Source of the DNA: Thermocaproicibacter sp002410755
Lineage (GTDB): Bacteria > Bacillota > Clostridia > Oscillospirales > Acutalibacteraceae
DNA: 21,940 nucleotides
Reading direction: 5' to 3'
Assembly: GCA_036839715.1 (NCBI GenBank)
Contig: DAITDU010000029.1
Span: forward strand, 1-21,940
The stretch's first letter is position 1. Every line of letters starts with the position of its first letter. The notes beneath the pieces were generated by a model. That model searched no databases and was not told the origin of the DNA. It saw only the letters and a list, made by a program, of their open reading frames with translations. Made by a program: the position numbers and the translations under genes. This document shows, in pieces, positions 6,804 through 14,682 of this stretch.

Positions 6804-7913
6804 TCAGCAGTACTTCTTAACAACCCGCTTCATATCATTCCACTGCTGCTCCATTTCACTGACCAGTTTGAACTGCGTGCGGCAGCGGTCAAGGTTATGG
6901 TTTTCACGGGATGTTTTAAAATAGACATCACCACTCAGATAGTCTGTCAGGAACCTCGTCCCGCATTCCAGTGTCATCATTTTCGCGCCATCAGGAAGAT
7001 GGTCGATTTCTTCTGGGGTAAGTACGCTGCCGGCAATCTCAAGATAGCCTTTTGTAAACGCCTCGAACAGGCTGATATCAAAGTGGACTTTTGAGAGATC
7101 AGGCTCATCTTCAGCGGCCGTCGACGCACCAAAACGAATGGAATCGCCGAAGTCATAGAGGGAGAGGCCCGGCATCACCGTATCAAGGTCAATCAGGCAG
7201 ATGCCCCTGCCGGTCTTTTCATCAAGCAAAATATTGTTCAGCTTTGTATCGTTATGTGTAACACGCAGCGGCAGCTTTTTCTGTGCGAGCAAACCAGTTA
7301 AAAGGCCTGTATATTTTTCCCGAGCCTTAACAAACCCGATTTCCTGTTTTGCGCTGGCAGCACGTCCTTTCGCATCCGCATCCAAAGCTTCATGGAACTG
7401 GCGGATACGGTCCGGTGTATCGTGGAAACGGGCGATTGTCTCATGGAGCGTACCGGCAGGATAATCTGCAAGCAGCATTTGAAATTTTCCAAGTGCGCGT
7501 GCGGATTCATAAAAATCTTTTGGACTGCGGGCCTGCTGGAGCGTTACCGTCCCTTCAATGAAGCGGTAGGCACGCCAGTAACCGCCGTCAGCATCTACCA
7601 CATAATATCCGCCTTCCACGGCTGGAATCAGGTTCAGCGTTTCCCGCTCCGGGTTCCCTCCATTTGCAAGAATTTTGCGGCGGAGAAAATTCGTAACGCC
7701 TACGACATTTTCCATCAGGCTCACGGGGTCACTGAAAACATGCGTGTTGATACGCTGAAGGATATAGCGGCAAGAATGGTCTCCCTGCTGGAACCAGGCG
7801 GCAAACGTGTCATTGATATGGCCGCTGCCGTAGGAGGATACCCGGATAAAGTTTCCTTCAAAGCGGAAGTGCTTAATGGTATCATTCAAAATGGTATTGG
7901 TTATCGGTTTCAT
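6804..7913 (-). CDS. Aminoglycoside-phosphotransferase-fold sugar kinase, N-acetylhexosamine 1-kinase-like
   Basis: This 369-residue cytoplasmic kinase of the APH/choline-kinase fold is about the size of NahK, which phosphorylates the anomeric position of GlcNAc or GalNAc. The catalytic-loop motif VTHNDTKLNNILL has D222 and N227. LIDLDTVMPGLSLYDFGD follows, with D242 as metal ligand. The glycine loop is near residues 28-36 (SYGSGHINDTF). The start codon overlaps the stop of the upstream nucleotidyltransferase gene by 4 bases (ATGA), so the two are translationally coupled. A kinase making a sugar 1-phosphate next to a nucleotidyltransferase that activates sugar 1-phosphates argues for amino-sugar salvage into a nucleotide sugar. 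The exact sugar is inferred. Confidence 0.8.
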   Translation of the reverse strand: MKPITNTILNDTIKHFRFEGNFIRVSSYGSGHINDTFAAWFQQGDHSCRYILQRINTHVFSDPVSLMENVVGVTNFLRRKILANGGNPERETLNLIPAVEGGYYVVDADGGYWRAYRFIEGTVTLQQARSPKDFYESARALGKFQMLLADYPAGTLHETIARFHDTPDRIRQFHEALDADAKGRAASAKQEIGFVKAREKYTGLLTGLLAQKKLPLRVTHNDTKLNNILLDEKTGRGICLIDLDTVMPGLSLYDFGDSIRFGASTAAEDEPDLSKVHFDISLFEAFTKGYLEIAGSVLTPEEIDHLPDGAKMMTLECGTRFLTDYLSGDVYFKTSRENHNLDRCRTQFKLVSEMEQQWNDMKRVVKKYC

Positions 7914-8839
7914 TTTGTTTCCTCCCAGAGGTCGGCCGGATAAAAGCCTTCCGCTTTCAGCCGGCGCATAGCTTCTACTACAACAGGCTTGTCTTTCCGG
8001 TAGGTTACGCCATACCAGCGGTCCGGCGTATGCAGTACGCGGACATCTGCCGTACCGGCCTTGAGCTGTGCATCCACAACGGATGGCAGGAAATATTCCG
8101 CCTTTTCCGGATTTACAGAGACTTCATTTTTCCAAAAATCAGAAAAACCGTTTTCAATTTCGCCAAGGATGGCTTCGGAAAAACCCCAGAGATTCATGGA
8201 AACGGTACTGCCTTTCGGAATCATTACCCAGGTCTTGCCGTCATCTTCCGTATAGGCGGCACCACCGTTACGCCTTTCAATATGGGTGCGTTCGTGAATA
8301 TCTGAAAGGTACCCATTCGGAGAAACACTGCAGACTCCGCGGGCTACATGGCCGTTTTCAGTCAGCGTGTTTTCCAGCTGATAGCCTATCATCGCGTAAT
8401 GCGGGCTCATTGGATTCTCCATATGTGCAAGATAATTATAGATAAGGCGGAACGCTTCGCGGCCATAGTAATCGTCAGAATTGATGACGGCAAATGGTGC
8501 ATCAATCTGGTCACGGCAACAGAGGACCGCATGTGCAGTCCCCCACGGTTTCTTACGGACAGCCGGGACAGCGCAGCCCTTTGGTAAAGCATCCAACTCC
8601 TGATAGGCATAGCGGACGTCTACGATTTTTGACATCCGGTTCCCGATAATTTCTTTAAAATCCGCCTCAATATCCCGCTTAATTAGAAAAACGACTTTCT
8701 TAAATCCAGCATGAACAGCATCATAGAGAGAAAAGTCGATAATAATTTCTCCATTGTCACCAACAGGGTCGATCTGTTTCAGTCCGCCATACCGGCTTCC
8801 CATTCCGGCGGCCATAACAACAAGAACAGGCTCTTTCAT
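7910..8839 (-). CDS. Sugar-1-phosphate nucleotidyltransferase (NTP_transferase family)
   Basis: This 309-residue protein transfers a nucleotidyl group from an NTP to a sugar 1-phosphate. The N-terminal VMAAGMGSRYGGLKQIDP signature (residues 8-25) binds the nucleotide. The metal-binding acidic motif is INSDDYYG (D122/D123). PWGTAHAVLC (98-107) is typical of the family. The start is supported by AAAGGAG (complement of 8849-8855), 9 bases upstream. It is the first gene of a two-gene operon, overlapping the NahK-like kinase by ATGA. UDP-GlcNAc, UDP-GalNAc or UDP-hexose formation is plausible. The protein looks single-domain, without the left-handed helix acetyltransferase of GlmU. Substrate unproven. 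Confidence 0.85.
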   Translation of the reverse strand: MKEPVLVVMAAGMGSRYGGLKQIDPVGDNGEIIIDFSLYDAVHAGFKKVVFLIKRDIEADFKEIIGNRMSKIVDVRYAYQELDALPKGCAVPAVRKKPWGTAHAVLCCRDQIDAPFAVINSDDYYGREAFRLIYNYLAHMENPMSPHYAMIGYQLENTLTENGHVARGVCSVSPNGYLSDIHERTHIERRNGGAAYTEDDGKTWVMIPKGSTVSMNLWGFSEAILGEIENGFSDFWKNEVSVNPEKAEYFLPSVVDAQLKAGTADVRVLHTPDRWYGVTYRKDKPVVVEAMRRLKAEGFYPADLWEETK

Positions 8840-9017
8840 GAATCAATTCTCCTTTCCGGACGGCTTTCCGCCGTTCCCTTAGGCACTCCAATCCGACTCA
8901 TGCGGCGGGTGCCGATTTTTCAATTTTTTTGTAACAGTTTTATTCTATCGGATAGGCAAAGTAAAATAAATACCCTTTCTGCCACATTTTTTGCACAAAT
9001 AATTTTCCTTCGGCAGC

Positions 9018-9055
9018 AAAAATGCTCAGCGATCCAGAAGGATCGGGCATTTTTT
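9018..9055 (-). terminator. Candidate terminator at the 3' end of the AraC gene
   Basis: AAATGC/GCATTT (9020-9025 with 9047-9052) encloses a second stem CGATCC/GGATCG (9030-9035 with 9040-9045). A- and T-runs flank both sides, so it could work on both strands. It overlaps the last codons and the stop of the regulator gene. Confidence 0.5.
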
Positions 9056-9943
9056 CTCATTTTCCGCAACCAGCTTTACAGAAGAAGAGTATTCCGAAGG
9101 TGTCATACCCGTTATTTTTTTAAAATGACGCGAAAAATATTGAATGGAGGAATAGCCCAGACCACTTGCAATCTGGGTAAAATTTTTTTTCCCTTCCCGG
9201 ATTTCCTGCTTTGCGCGGCTGATTTTCATTTTCCCGAAGTATTCCATTACACCGCCGCCCGTTTTTTCACGGAAAATCTTCTGGAGCATGGAGCAACCGC
9301 AGAGATTGTCACGGCAAACATCACCAAGCGTAATCTTCCGGCCAATATTCCGGTTCAGGTACCCGACAACAGCAGCGAAGGTGTCCTGCTGCGCCTGCTC
9401 ACAAATTGTGGAGGTGATGTGCGTGCTCCCAGCGACTCCCCTGCGAATCAGGCTGATAAGCAGAAGCTCCAAACTCACGGTAATTACCTGCTCCGCCCCA
9501 AATGGGGCATTGCTTTCGCGTGTAAGCCTCTTCAGGCTTGGATCGGCAAGATTGGAAGAAAATGCAGCCTCGGCTTCCTCAAGGATTATGCCAAGCAGAT
9601 CCCGTTGTTGGTCGTCGAGCGAAAGGATCCTGTTTTCAAAGAACTTCATCGCAGGCGAGCTGCAGTGGAACGAAACAACAACCAGGTTCGGCGCAACAAC
9701 GCCATCTGCCCAAAGCTTATGGAACTCATACGGCTTATGAAAAATGGCCATTCCTTTTTTCAGGATAAAGTTCTTGTCGCCGGCCGCTACTTCTACGCGT
9801 CCTTTGTCAACGTAAAGGAATTCCCAAAAATCGTGAGCTTCACCGGGGAAAAAGAAATCACTGGTATATTCAAAATAATGGACTGTGACAATGTCCTGTA
9901 TTTCAACCACCTTTTCCGGTGTCAGTGCCCCATACTCCGACAT
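9026..9943 (-). CDS. AraC-family transcriptional regulator
   Basis: This 305-residue DNA-binding regulator has an N-terminal cupin-like sensor (residues about 10-100, with HDFWEFLYVDKGRVEV and HKPYEFH). Its C-terminal region carries the double helix-turn-helix of AraC/XylS (GRKITLGDVCRDNLCGCSML, then FTQIASGLGYSSIQYFSRHFKKITGMTPSEY). The ATG at 9943 is chosen because AAGGGGGG lies 11 bases upstream. A TATAAT on the minus strand (9995-9990) lies inside any longer reading from 10003. It sits directly upstream of the sugar nucleotidyltransferase/kinase operon on the same strand, 186 bases away, and is its most likely regulator. The effector is probably a sugar, by analogy. Confidence 0.88.
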   Translation of the reverse strand: MSEYGALTPEKVVEIQDIVTVHYFEYTSDFFFPGEAHDFWEFLYVDKGRVEVAAGDKNFILKKGMAIFHKPYEFHKLWADGVVAPNLVVVSFHCSSPAMKFFENRILSLDDQQRDLLGIILEEAEAAFSSNLADPSLKRLTRESNAPFGAEQVITVSLELLLISLIRRGVAGSTHITSTICEQAQQDTFAAVVGYLNRNIGRKITLGDVCRDNLCGCSMLQKIFREKTGGGVMEYFGKMKISRAKQEIREGKKNFTQIASGLGYSSIQYFSRHFKKITGMTPSEYSSSVKLVAENEKKCPILLDR

Positions 9944-10130
9944 TTCAAAATATTCCCCCCTTCCGTTGGCATCCATGCCATACAAATTTATTATAACATC
10001 CACTAAGCCGGATTATTTCTTGCAAAGGATTATATCCTTTGCCCTTTATAAGATGAGAAAATTTTTCAAGAGAAATATTTTTTACAGGATTTCCATTGTG
10101 TAAAGCTGTATTCTGCTATGACAGAACCAG

Positions 10131-10189
10131 AAAAGGCCCGGCCGGGAAAGCAGACATCTCAAAAAGGGTGTTCGTTTTCCGGCCGGGCC
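10131..10189 (-). terminator. Rho-independent terminator of pta
   Basis: An 11-bp perfect GC-only stem (GGCCCGGCCGG at 10135-10145 with CCGGCCGGGCC at 10179-10189) has a 33-base loop and ends in TTTT on the minus strand. It lies 17 bases after the pta stop codon. Confidence 0.65.
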
Positions 10190-10205
10190 GCACCGGCTTG
10201 CAGGT

Positions 10206-11201
10206 TTAAGAGTGCAGTTGTGCCTGAACCGCAGTGATTGCGATTACACCGACAATATCCTCGGCCTTGCATCCGCGGGAAAGGTCGTTGACCGGTTTTG
10301 CAATGCCCTGAAGGATTGGGCCATAGGCACTGGCTTTCGCGAGGCGTTCAACAAGTTTGACACCAATATTGCCGCAGTTAAGGTCCGGGAAAACGAGTAC
10401 ATTGGCATGTCCGGCAACCGGGCTGCCCGGTGCTTTAAAAGCACCGACGGATGGTACGAGGGAAGCATCCGCCTGAAGCTCGCCGTCAAGGAGAAGACCT
10501 GGGGCCTTCTCCTTTGCAATCTTTACCGCTTCGGCGACTTTATCAACGGAGGCGTCTTTGCCGCTCCCGTGGCTGGAGAACGAAAGCATGGCAACCTTCG
10601 GCTCCGCTTCAACAATAGCTTTAAACGACTTTGCCGAAGCGATCGCAACTTCGGACAATTTTTCCGGGTCAGGGTTGATGTTTAAGGCGCAGTCTGCAAA
10701 AACGAAAGTCCCGTTTTCCCCATATTGGCAGTCCGGCACAGAAACGAGGAAAAAGCTGGAGACGAGCTTGGCATCCGGTGCTGTGCGGATAATCTGGAGG
10801 GCAGGGCGGAGCGTGTTGGCCGTAGAATGGCACGCCCCGGACACCATGCCGTCCGCAGCGCCTTTCTTGACCATCATGACGCCAAAATAAGTCAGGTCGC
10901 GCATCATTTCGTCAGCCTTTTCCGGAGTAATGCCCTTTGCCTTGCGCAGTTCATAGAAAGTCTTGGCATAGTCGTCGTGCAGCGGGGTGTTCGCTGGATC
11001 GACGATTTTGGCTCCAGAGATATCCAGCCCTTCGGCAGCGGTCTTGATTTCTTTCTCATTGCCGAGAAGGATAATATTTGCAATGCCGCGCTTCAGCGCT
11101 TCTGCCGCCGCCGTGACAACACGGCGGTCGGTCCCTTCCGGGAGGACAATAGTTTTTTTGTCAGCCATCGCACGATGGACCATTTTCCCAATAAAATCCA
11201 T
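10206..11201 (-). CDS. pta: Phosphate acetyltransferase
   Basis: This 331-residue cytoplasmic enzyme converts acetyl-CoA and phosphate to acetyl phosphate in acetate fermentation. The sequence is colinear with short-form Pta: IVLPEGTDRRVVTAAAEAL at the N-terminus, YFGVMMVKKGAADGMVSGA, LSFSSHGSGKD, and FPDLNCGNIGVKLVERLA near the C-terminus. Length fits the catalytic domain without the long N-terminal regulatory extension. The ATG at 11201 is preferred over 11210, because the upstream ATG overlaps the GAGAGG ribosome binding site. No ackA is adjacent. It is divergent from the NifU-like gene, and a minus-strand TATAAT lies at 11284-11279. Confidence 0.93.
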   Translation of the reverse strand: MDFIGKMVHRAMADKKTIVLPEGTDRRVVTAAAEALKRGIANIILLGNEKEIKTAAEGLDISGAKIVDPANTPLHDDYAKTFYELRKAKGITPEKADEMMRDLTYFGVMMVKKGAADGMVSGACHSTANTLRPALQIIRTAPDAKLVSSFFLVSVPDCQYGENGTFVFADCALNINPDPEKLSEVAIASAKSFKAIVEAEPKVAMLSFSSHGSGKDASVDKVAEAVKIAKEKAPGLLLDGELQADASLVPSVGAFKAPGSPVAGHANVLVFPDLNCGNIGVKLVERLAKASAYGPILQGIAKPVNDLSRGCKAEDIVGVIAITAVQAQLHS

Positions 11202-11278
11202 GAGTAACATCCTCTCTTGTTCAAATCTTGTTCAGACGCTTCCGCAGTCATGCCGTCCGGCAAAACTGTAGCCCTTTT

Positions 11279-11284
11279 ATTATA
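11279..11284 (-). promoter_or_regulatory. Possible -10 box of pta
   Basis: TATAAT on the minus strand lies about 78 bases upstream of the pta start. No good -35 is seen 17 bases further upstream, so this call is weak. Confidence 0.35.
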
Positions 11285-11387
11285 GCGCTTTGCCGATTCA
11301 AAGAAAAGATTTCTTTGAAAAATCACAGCATTTGCTAATTTCCCCTTAAAAGGGACTGCCATGCCTGTTAAAAATTTAATTATTATG

Positions 11388-11416
11388 TTGAAACGCCGCC
11401 CCGAATCCAGTATAAT
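11388..11416 (+). promoter_or_regulatory. Near-consensus sigma-A promoter for the NifU-like/GGGtGRT operon
   Basis: TTGAAA (11388-11393), a 17-base spacer and TATAAT (11411-11416) form one of the best promoters in the window. Transcription would start near 11423, and AAAGGAG follows at 11446-11452. High constitutive expression is expected. Confidence 0.8.
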
Positions 11417-11460
11417 GGGGAAAGTTGTGGAAAATCAGAAAAACCGAAAGGAGTACCGAT

Positions 11461-12153
11461 ATGAATTATTCCGCAGAAGTGGAAAATATGTGTGTCGTCG
11501 CAAAGGGCCCGAAACATGGCCCCGCACCGATTCCGGAAGAGGGAAAATGGGTAAAGGCTTATGATATCAAAGATATTTCCGGCTTGACTCATGGTGTCGG
11601 CTGGTGCGCACCGCAGCAGGGGGCTTGCAAGCTTACTCTTAACATTAAGGAAGGTATTGTGCAGGAAGCCCTTGTGGAAACGATTGGCTGCTCCGGCATG
11701 ACTCATTCGGCAGCCATGGCCGCTGAAATTCTGCCTGGCAAGACTATCCTTGAATGCCTCAACACCGACCTTGTCTGTGATGCAATCAATGTTGCCATGC
11801 GGGAGCTATTTAAGCAGATTGTTTACGGCCGCAGCCAGACTGCTTTTTCCGAAGGCGGCCTGCCGATTGGCGCAGGGCTTGAGGATCTCGGCAAAGGCCT
11901 GCGCTCTCAGATTGGGACCATGTACAGCACCGGTGCAAAAGGCGTGCGCTACCTTGAAATGACCGAAGGCTATGTCCTGAAATTGGGGCTGGACAAGAAC
12001 AATGAGGTCATCGGCTATCAGTTCGTCCGCCTTGGTAAAATGATGGAAGACATCCGCCACGGCATGAACCCGAACGACGCTTATAAGAAAAATATAGGAA
12101 AATATGGTCAGTTTGACAACGCGGTAAAATACATTGATCCGCGTGAAGAATAA
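11461..12153 (+). CDS. NifU/IscU N-terminal-like iron-sulfur scaffold-type protein
   Basis: This 230-residue protein shows similarity to the NifU/IscU scaffold domain in the segment ETIGCSGMTHSAAMAAEILPGKTILECL (residues 74-100), the equivalent of the GC...SSM...GKT block of IscU. Cysteines at 49, 56, 77, 99 and 106 are candidate Fe-S ligands. About 40 N-terminal residues (KGPKHGPAPIPEEGKWVKAYDI) and about 110 C-terminal residues differ from canonical IscU, so it is probably a specialised relative. Start: ATG after AAAGGAG, 8 bases spacing; an in-frame ATG at 11425 lacks a ribosome binding site. It is followed after 23 bases by the GGGtGRT gene. This pair is recurrent in Clostridia, but its biochemical role is not known to me. 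Confidence 0.78.
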   Translation: MNYSAEVENMCVVAKGPKHGPAPIPEEGKWVKAYDIKDISGLTHGVGWCAPQQGACKLTLNIKEGIVQEALVETIGCSGMTHSAAMAAEILPGKTILECLNTDLVCDAINVAMRELFKQIVYGRSQTAFSEGGLPIGAGLEDLGKGLRSQIGTMYSTGAKGVRYLEMTEGYVLKLGLDKNNEVIGYQFVRLGKMMEDIRHGMNPNDAYKKNIGKYGQFDNAVKYIDPREE

Positions 12154-12176
12154 GGCCTGCAAGGAGGACAAGCGAA

Positions 12177-13187
12177 ATGGCTAACGACGTCATGTTTGAA
12201 GGAAAAGAAAGAAGAATGGCCAAAATCGAGAAGTGTCTTTCCGAGTATGGCCTTGGCAGCCTCGAAGAGGCACGCAGCCTGTGCCTTTCAAAGGGTGTAA
12301 ACCCTGAAAAAATTGTGAAGGGTGTTCAGCAGATTGCGTTTGACAACGCTGTCTGGGCTTACACCCTTGGCTGTGCTATTGGCCTTAAGACCGGTGTGAA
12401 GTCCGCCTCGGAAGCCGCCGAAAAAATTGGGATCGGCCTTGAAGCTTTTACTGTCCCCGGCTCTGTTGCGGAACTGCGCAAAGTCGGCCTGGGCCACGGC
12501 AACCTCGGTGCAATGCTCCTGCGCGACGAGACACAGTGCTTCTGCTTTCTCGCCGGCCACGAATCCTTTGCTGCTGCGGAAGGTGCCATCGGCATCGCCC
12601 GCTCCGCAAACTCTGCCCGCAAGAAACCGCTACGCGTAATTTTGAATGGCCTCGGCAAGGACGCTGCTTATATTATCTCCCGGATTAATGGCTTTACCTA
12701 TGTAAAGACAGATTACGATTTCTTTAATGATGAACTGAAGATTGTCGAAACCCGCGCATTCTCCGAGGGCGAGCGCGCTGCTGTAAAGTGCTACGGTGCA
12801 AATGACGTGCGTGAAGGCGTTGCAATCATGAAGCATGAGGGTGTGGATGTTTCCATTACTGGCAACTCGACAAACCCGGTACGCTTCCAGCACCTTGTCG
12901 CTGGCACCTACAAGAAGTGGTGCAATGAAAACAATAAAAAGTATTTCTCCGTTGCAAGCGGCGGCGGCACAGGGCGCACGCTCCATCCGGACAACGTCGG
13001 CGCAGGCCCGGCTTCCTACGGCCTGACCGATTCTCTTGGCCGGATGCACAGCGACGCACAGTTTGCAGGCTCCTCTTCCGTTCCGGCTCACGTTGAAATG
13101 ATGGGCCTTATCGGCATGGGCAATAACCCGATGGTTGGAGCAACCGTTGCCTGTGCTGTCGCTGTCAGCAAGGCCGTAAGCGCCTGA
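12177..13187 (+). CDS. GGGtGRT family protein
   Basis: This 336-residue protein carries the motif that names its family, GGGTGRT at residues 262-268, followed by LHPDNVGAGPASYGLTDSLG. The rest is Gly/Ala-rich and evenly hydrophobic, suggesting a soluble alpha/beta fold. Cysteines at 20, 36, 66, 121, 123, 205 and 249 may contact a metal or cluster. It has a strong ribosome binding site (AAGGAGG, 12161-12167, 9 bases from ATG). It is translated from the same transcript as the NifU-like gene, so partnership in Fe-S or redox chemistry is a fair inference. The molecular function of the family is not established to my knowledge. A strong terminator follows. Confidence 0.85.
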   Translation: MANDVMFEGKERRMAKIEKCLSEYGLGSLEEARSLCLSKGVNPEKIVKGVQQIAFDNAVWAYTLGCAIGLKTGVKSASEAAEKIGIGLEAFTVPGSVAELRKVGLGHGNLGAMLLRDETQCFCFLAGHESFAAAEGAIGIARSANSARKKPLRVILNGLGKDAAYIISRINGFTYVKTDYDFFNDELKIVETRAFSEGERAAVKCYGANDVREGVAIMKHEGVDVSITGNSTNPVRFQHLVAGTYKKWCNENNKKYFSVASGGGTGRTLHPDNVGAGPASYGLTDSLGRMHSDAQFAGSSSVPAHVEMMGLIGMGNNPMVGATVACAVAVSKAVSA

Positions 13188-13205
13188 TTTCAGCTGGTTT
13201 ACCTT

Positions 13206-13244
13206 AAGCACCGCTTTTCGGGGAAAGCGGTGCTTTATTTTTTT
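13206..13244 (+). terminator. Rho-independent terminator of the GGGtGRT operon
   Basis: A 12-bp perfect stem (AAGCACCGCTTT at 13206-13217 with AAAGCGGTGCTT at 13224-13235) has a 6-base loop and is followed by a T-rich tail. Confidence 0.88.
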
Positions 13245-13376
13245 GTCAGGGTTTCCCTTCCGATAAAAGGGACTCTTCCCTATCGTATTTTTTAGACCAG
13301 CTTTTGGGGAATGGTATTCCGTTAGATACCTTTGCCTTAATCATCTGCTACTAAGATTACAATTTTGTATCTATCG

Positions 13377-13404
13377 TTGAATTTATTGTCTTTCCTGCTA
13401 CAAT
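13377..13404 (+). promoter_or_regulatory. Probable promoter of the polysaccharide deacetylase gene
   Basis: TTGAAT (13377-13382) and TACAAT (13399-13404) are spaced by 16 bases. Transcription would begin near 13411, giving a very short leader in front of the AGGAAGAGGG ribosome binding site. Confidence 0.5.
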
Positions 13405-13421
13405 GTTGGCAGGAAGAGGGA

Positions 13422-14354
13422 ATGGTTCCATTGAAGTCGAAACGCTTATTGATTATTACACTATGCCTGTGTGTTGCCATTACAGCATCCATCATCCTGT
13501 TTCCATACTCTTTTTTTCACAACAGCATTCCTGCCATGTCTCCGGTTTTTTCTTCCAGCATGAGCTTTCATCCAGCATCCAGGCACCGCCGGTATCCTTC
13601 ACGGGCACGGCGAGCCTCCGGGGAATCTTTCTGGGGAGCCGCCTCCACAAGGCATTCCAATTCTTCGGTATTGGGAAGCGGTAATCCTGCGGTACTGCCT
13701 GTTTCTTCTGGAACATCCTCCAGCAGGAGTTCTGGAGAGAATAAAGTCGTATACCTGACTTTTGACGACGGTCCTTCCGATTTAACCCCGCCGCTTTTGG
13801 ATGTTCTGGATACATACCATGTTAAGGCAACCTTTTTTGTCGTTGGCGCTTATGATCCGCATGTCTCCGAGCATTTGCAGGAAATCGCTGAACGCGGTCA
13901 TGCAATCGGCGTCCATTCCTATACGCATAACTATCATCAGATTTATGCATCGGAAGCCGCATTCTTTGAAGACTTTGACCGGATACATGAGCTGATTTTT
14001 GAAGCTACAGGGATTGATACCAAAATTTGCAGATTCCCCGGCGGCAGTGTTAATGGATATAACAAAAAGACTGGAAAGGCAATCGTCCGTGACCTGAAGG
14101 AAAAAGGCTACGTTTATTTTGACTGGAACGCCTCTTCCGGTGACGCCGGAAGCCAGAATACACCGGATGGCATCTACCAAAGCGCCTTGTCCGGCGTTCA
14201 CAGCCACCGGACTTCCGTCGTACTCTTCCATAATACCGCGGCCAAAAAAGCGACCCTCCATCAGATGCCGCGTTTCCTTGCGACTCTGGAAAAAGAGGGG
14301 TATATTTTCAAGGTCCTTGGACCTACCGTTAACAATCGCCCATTTATTTTTTGA
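13422..14354 (+). CDS. Membrane-anchored polysaccharide deacetylase (CE4/NodB family)
   Basis: This 310-residue protein has one N-terminal hydrophobic helix (about residues 8-31) and a low-complexity Ser/Arg linker to about 105. The NodB domain follows: TFDDGP (base D116, metal D117), HSYTH (metal H165 and H169), RFPGGS (R204) and a C-terminal VVLFHNTAAKKAT motif. CE4 enzymes remove acetyl groups from GlcNAc of peptidoglycan or related glycans, which often gives lysozyme resistance; an extracytoplasmic anchored location fits that role. The start is uncertain between ATG 13422 and the in-frame TTG 13431, which is better spaced from GAGGG. The earlier in-frame start at 13365 is upstream of the promoter and unlikely. 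It is transcribed alone. Confidence 0.88.
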   Translation: MVPLKSKRLLIITLCLCVAITASIILFPYSFFHNSIPAMSPVFSSSMSFHPASRHRRYPSRARRASGESFWGAASTRHSNSSVLGSGNPAVLPVSSGTSSSRSSGENKVVYLTFDDGPSDLTPPLLDVLDTYHVKATFFVVGAYDPHVSEHLQEIAERGHAIGVHSYTHNYHQIYASEAAFFEDFDRIHELIFEATGIDTKICRFPGGSVNGYNKKTGKAIVRDLKEKGYVYFDWNASSGDAGSQNTPDGIYQSALSGVHSHRTSVVLFHNTAAKKATLHQMPRFLATLEKEGYIFKVLGPTVNNRPFIF

Positions 14355-14364
14355 AATGATTCCA

Positions 14365-14398
14365 GGAAGCCGTCCGAAAATATTGGACGGCTTCCCTT
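14365..14398 (+). terminator. Rho-independent terminator of the deacetylase gene
   Basis: GGAAGCCGTCC (14365-14375) pairs perfectly with GGACGGCTTCC (14385-14395) around a 9-base A/T loop. The tail CTTCTTT is only moderately T-rich. Confidence 0.65.
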
Positions 14399-14435
14399 CT
14401 TTGTCTCTGCTACAGTTTCATTTTCGACAAATTGC

Positions 14436-14464
14436 TTGAGCTTTTCCAAAATAAGGTATATAAT
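14436..14464 (+). promoter_or_regulatory. Probable promoter of the cas operon
   Basis: TTGAGC (14436-14441), a 17-base spacer and TATAAT (14459-14464) are followed by a strongly A/T-rich tract. The site lies about 210 bases upstream of cas3 and after the deacetylase terminator, so it should drive the whole cas3-to-cas4 unit. Confidence 0.6.
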
Positions 14465-14682
14465 ATTATTATATTGTAATTATTTTTTGGGGATAATTTT
14501 TTCAAAAGGATTAAGCCCCACTAGAAAAACAGCTACTACCGAGTTCGTTTAGAGCATGGTTATGATGCAATACAAGCCGTTACATAGCTGGAAATTTCAA
14601 TCGTTTTGAAAGCAGGCTTTCATGTTACATCCCTGAACTGATAAGTCAGTGTTCACCGCTTTGCCTGAACGAAAGGAATCAT
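14465..14682 (+). other. Long cas3 leader region
   Basis: No gene is visible in this 218-base stretch. It holds two small palindromes, GAAAGC/GCTTTC (near 14608-14621) and an imperfect GAACTGA/TCAGTGTTC (near 14635-14654), followed by the cas3 ribosome binding site GAAAGG (14671-14676). The palindromes could be operators or RNA hairpins, but nothing shows which. A 17-codon frame at 14554 lacks a ribosome binding site. Confidence 0.35.

Noticed and set aside
7392..7943. Plus-strand open frame of 183 codons
   Set aside because: Antisense shadow of the NahK-like kinase, with no ribosome binding site and no recognisable domain.
8711..10006. Plus-strand open frame of 431 codons
   Set aside because: It is antisense to the nucleotidyltransferase start and the AraC gene, has no family-like motifs and spans their intergenic region; the minus-strand genes have ribosome binding sites and clear motifs.
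14554..14607. 17-codon frame in the cas3 leader (MVMMQYKPLHSWKFQSF)
   Set aside because: No ribosome binding site and no conserved feature; a leader peptide cannot be supported.
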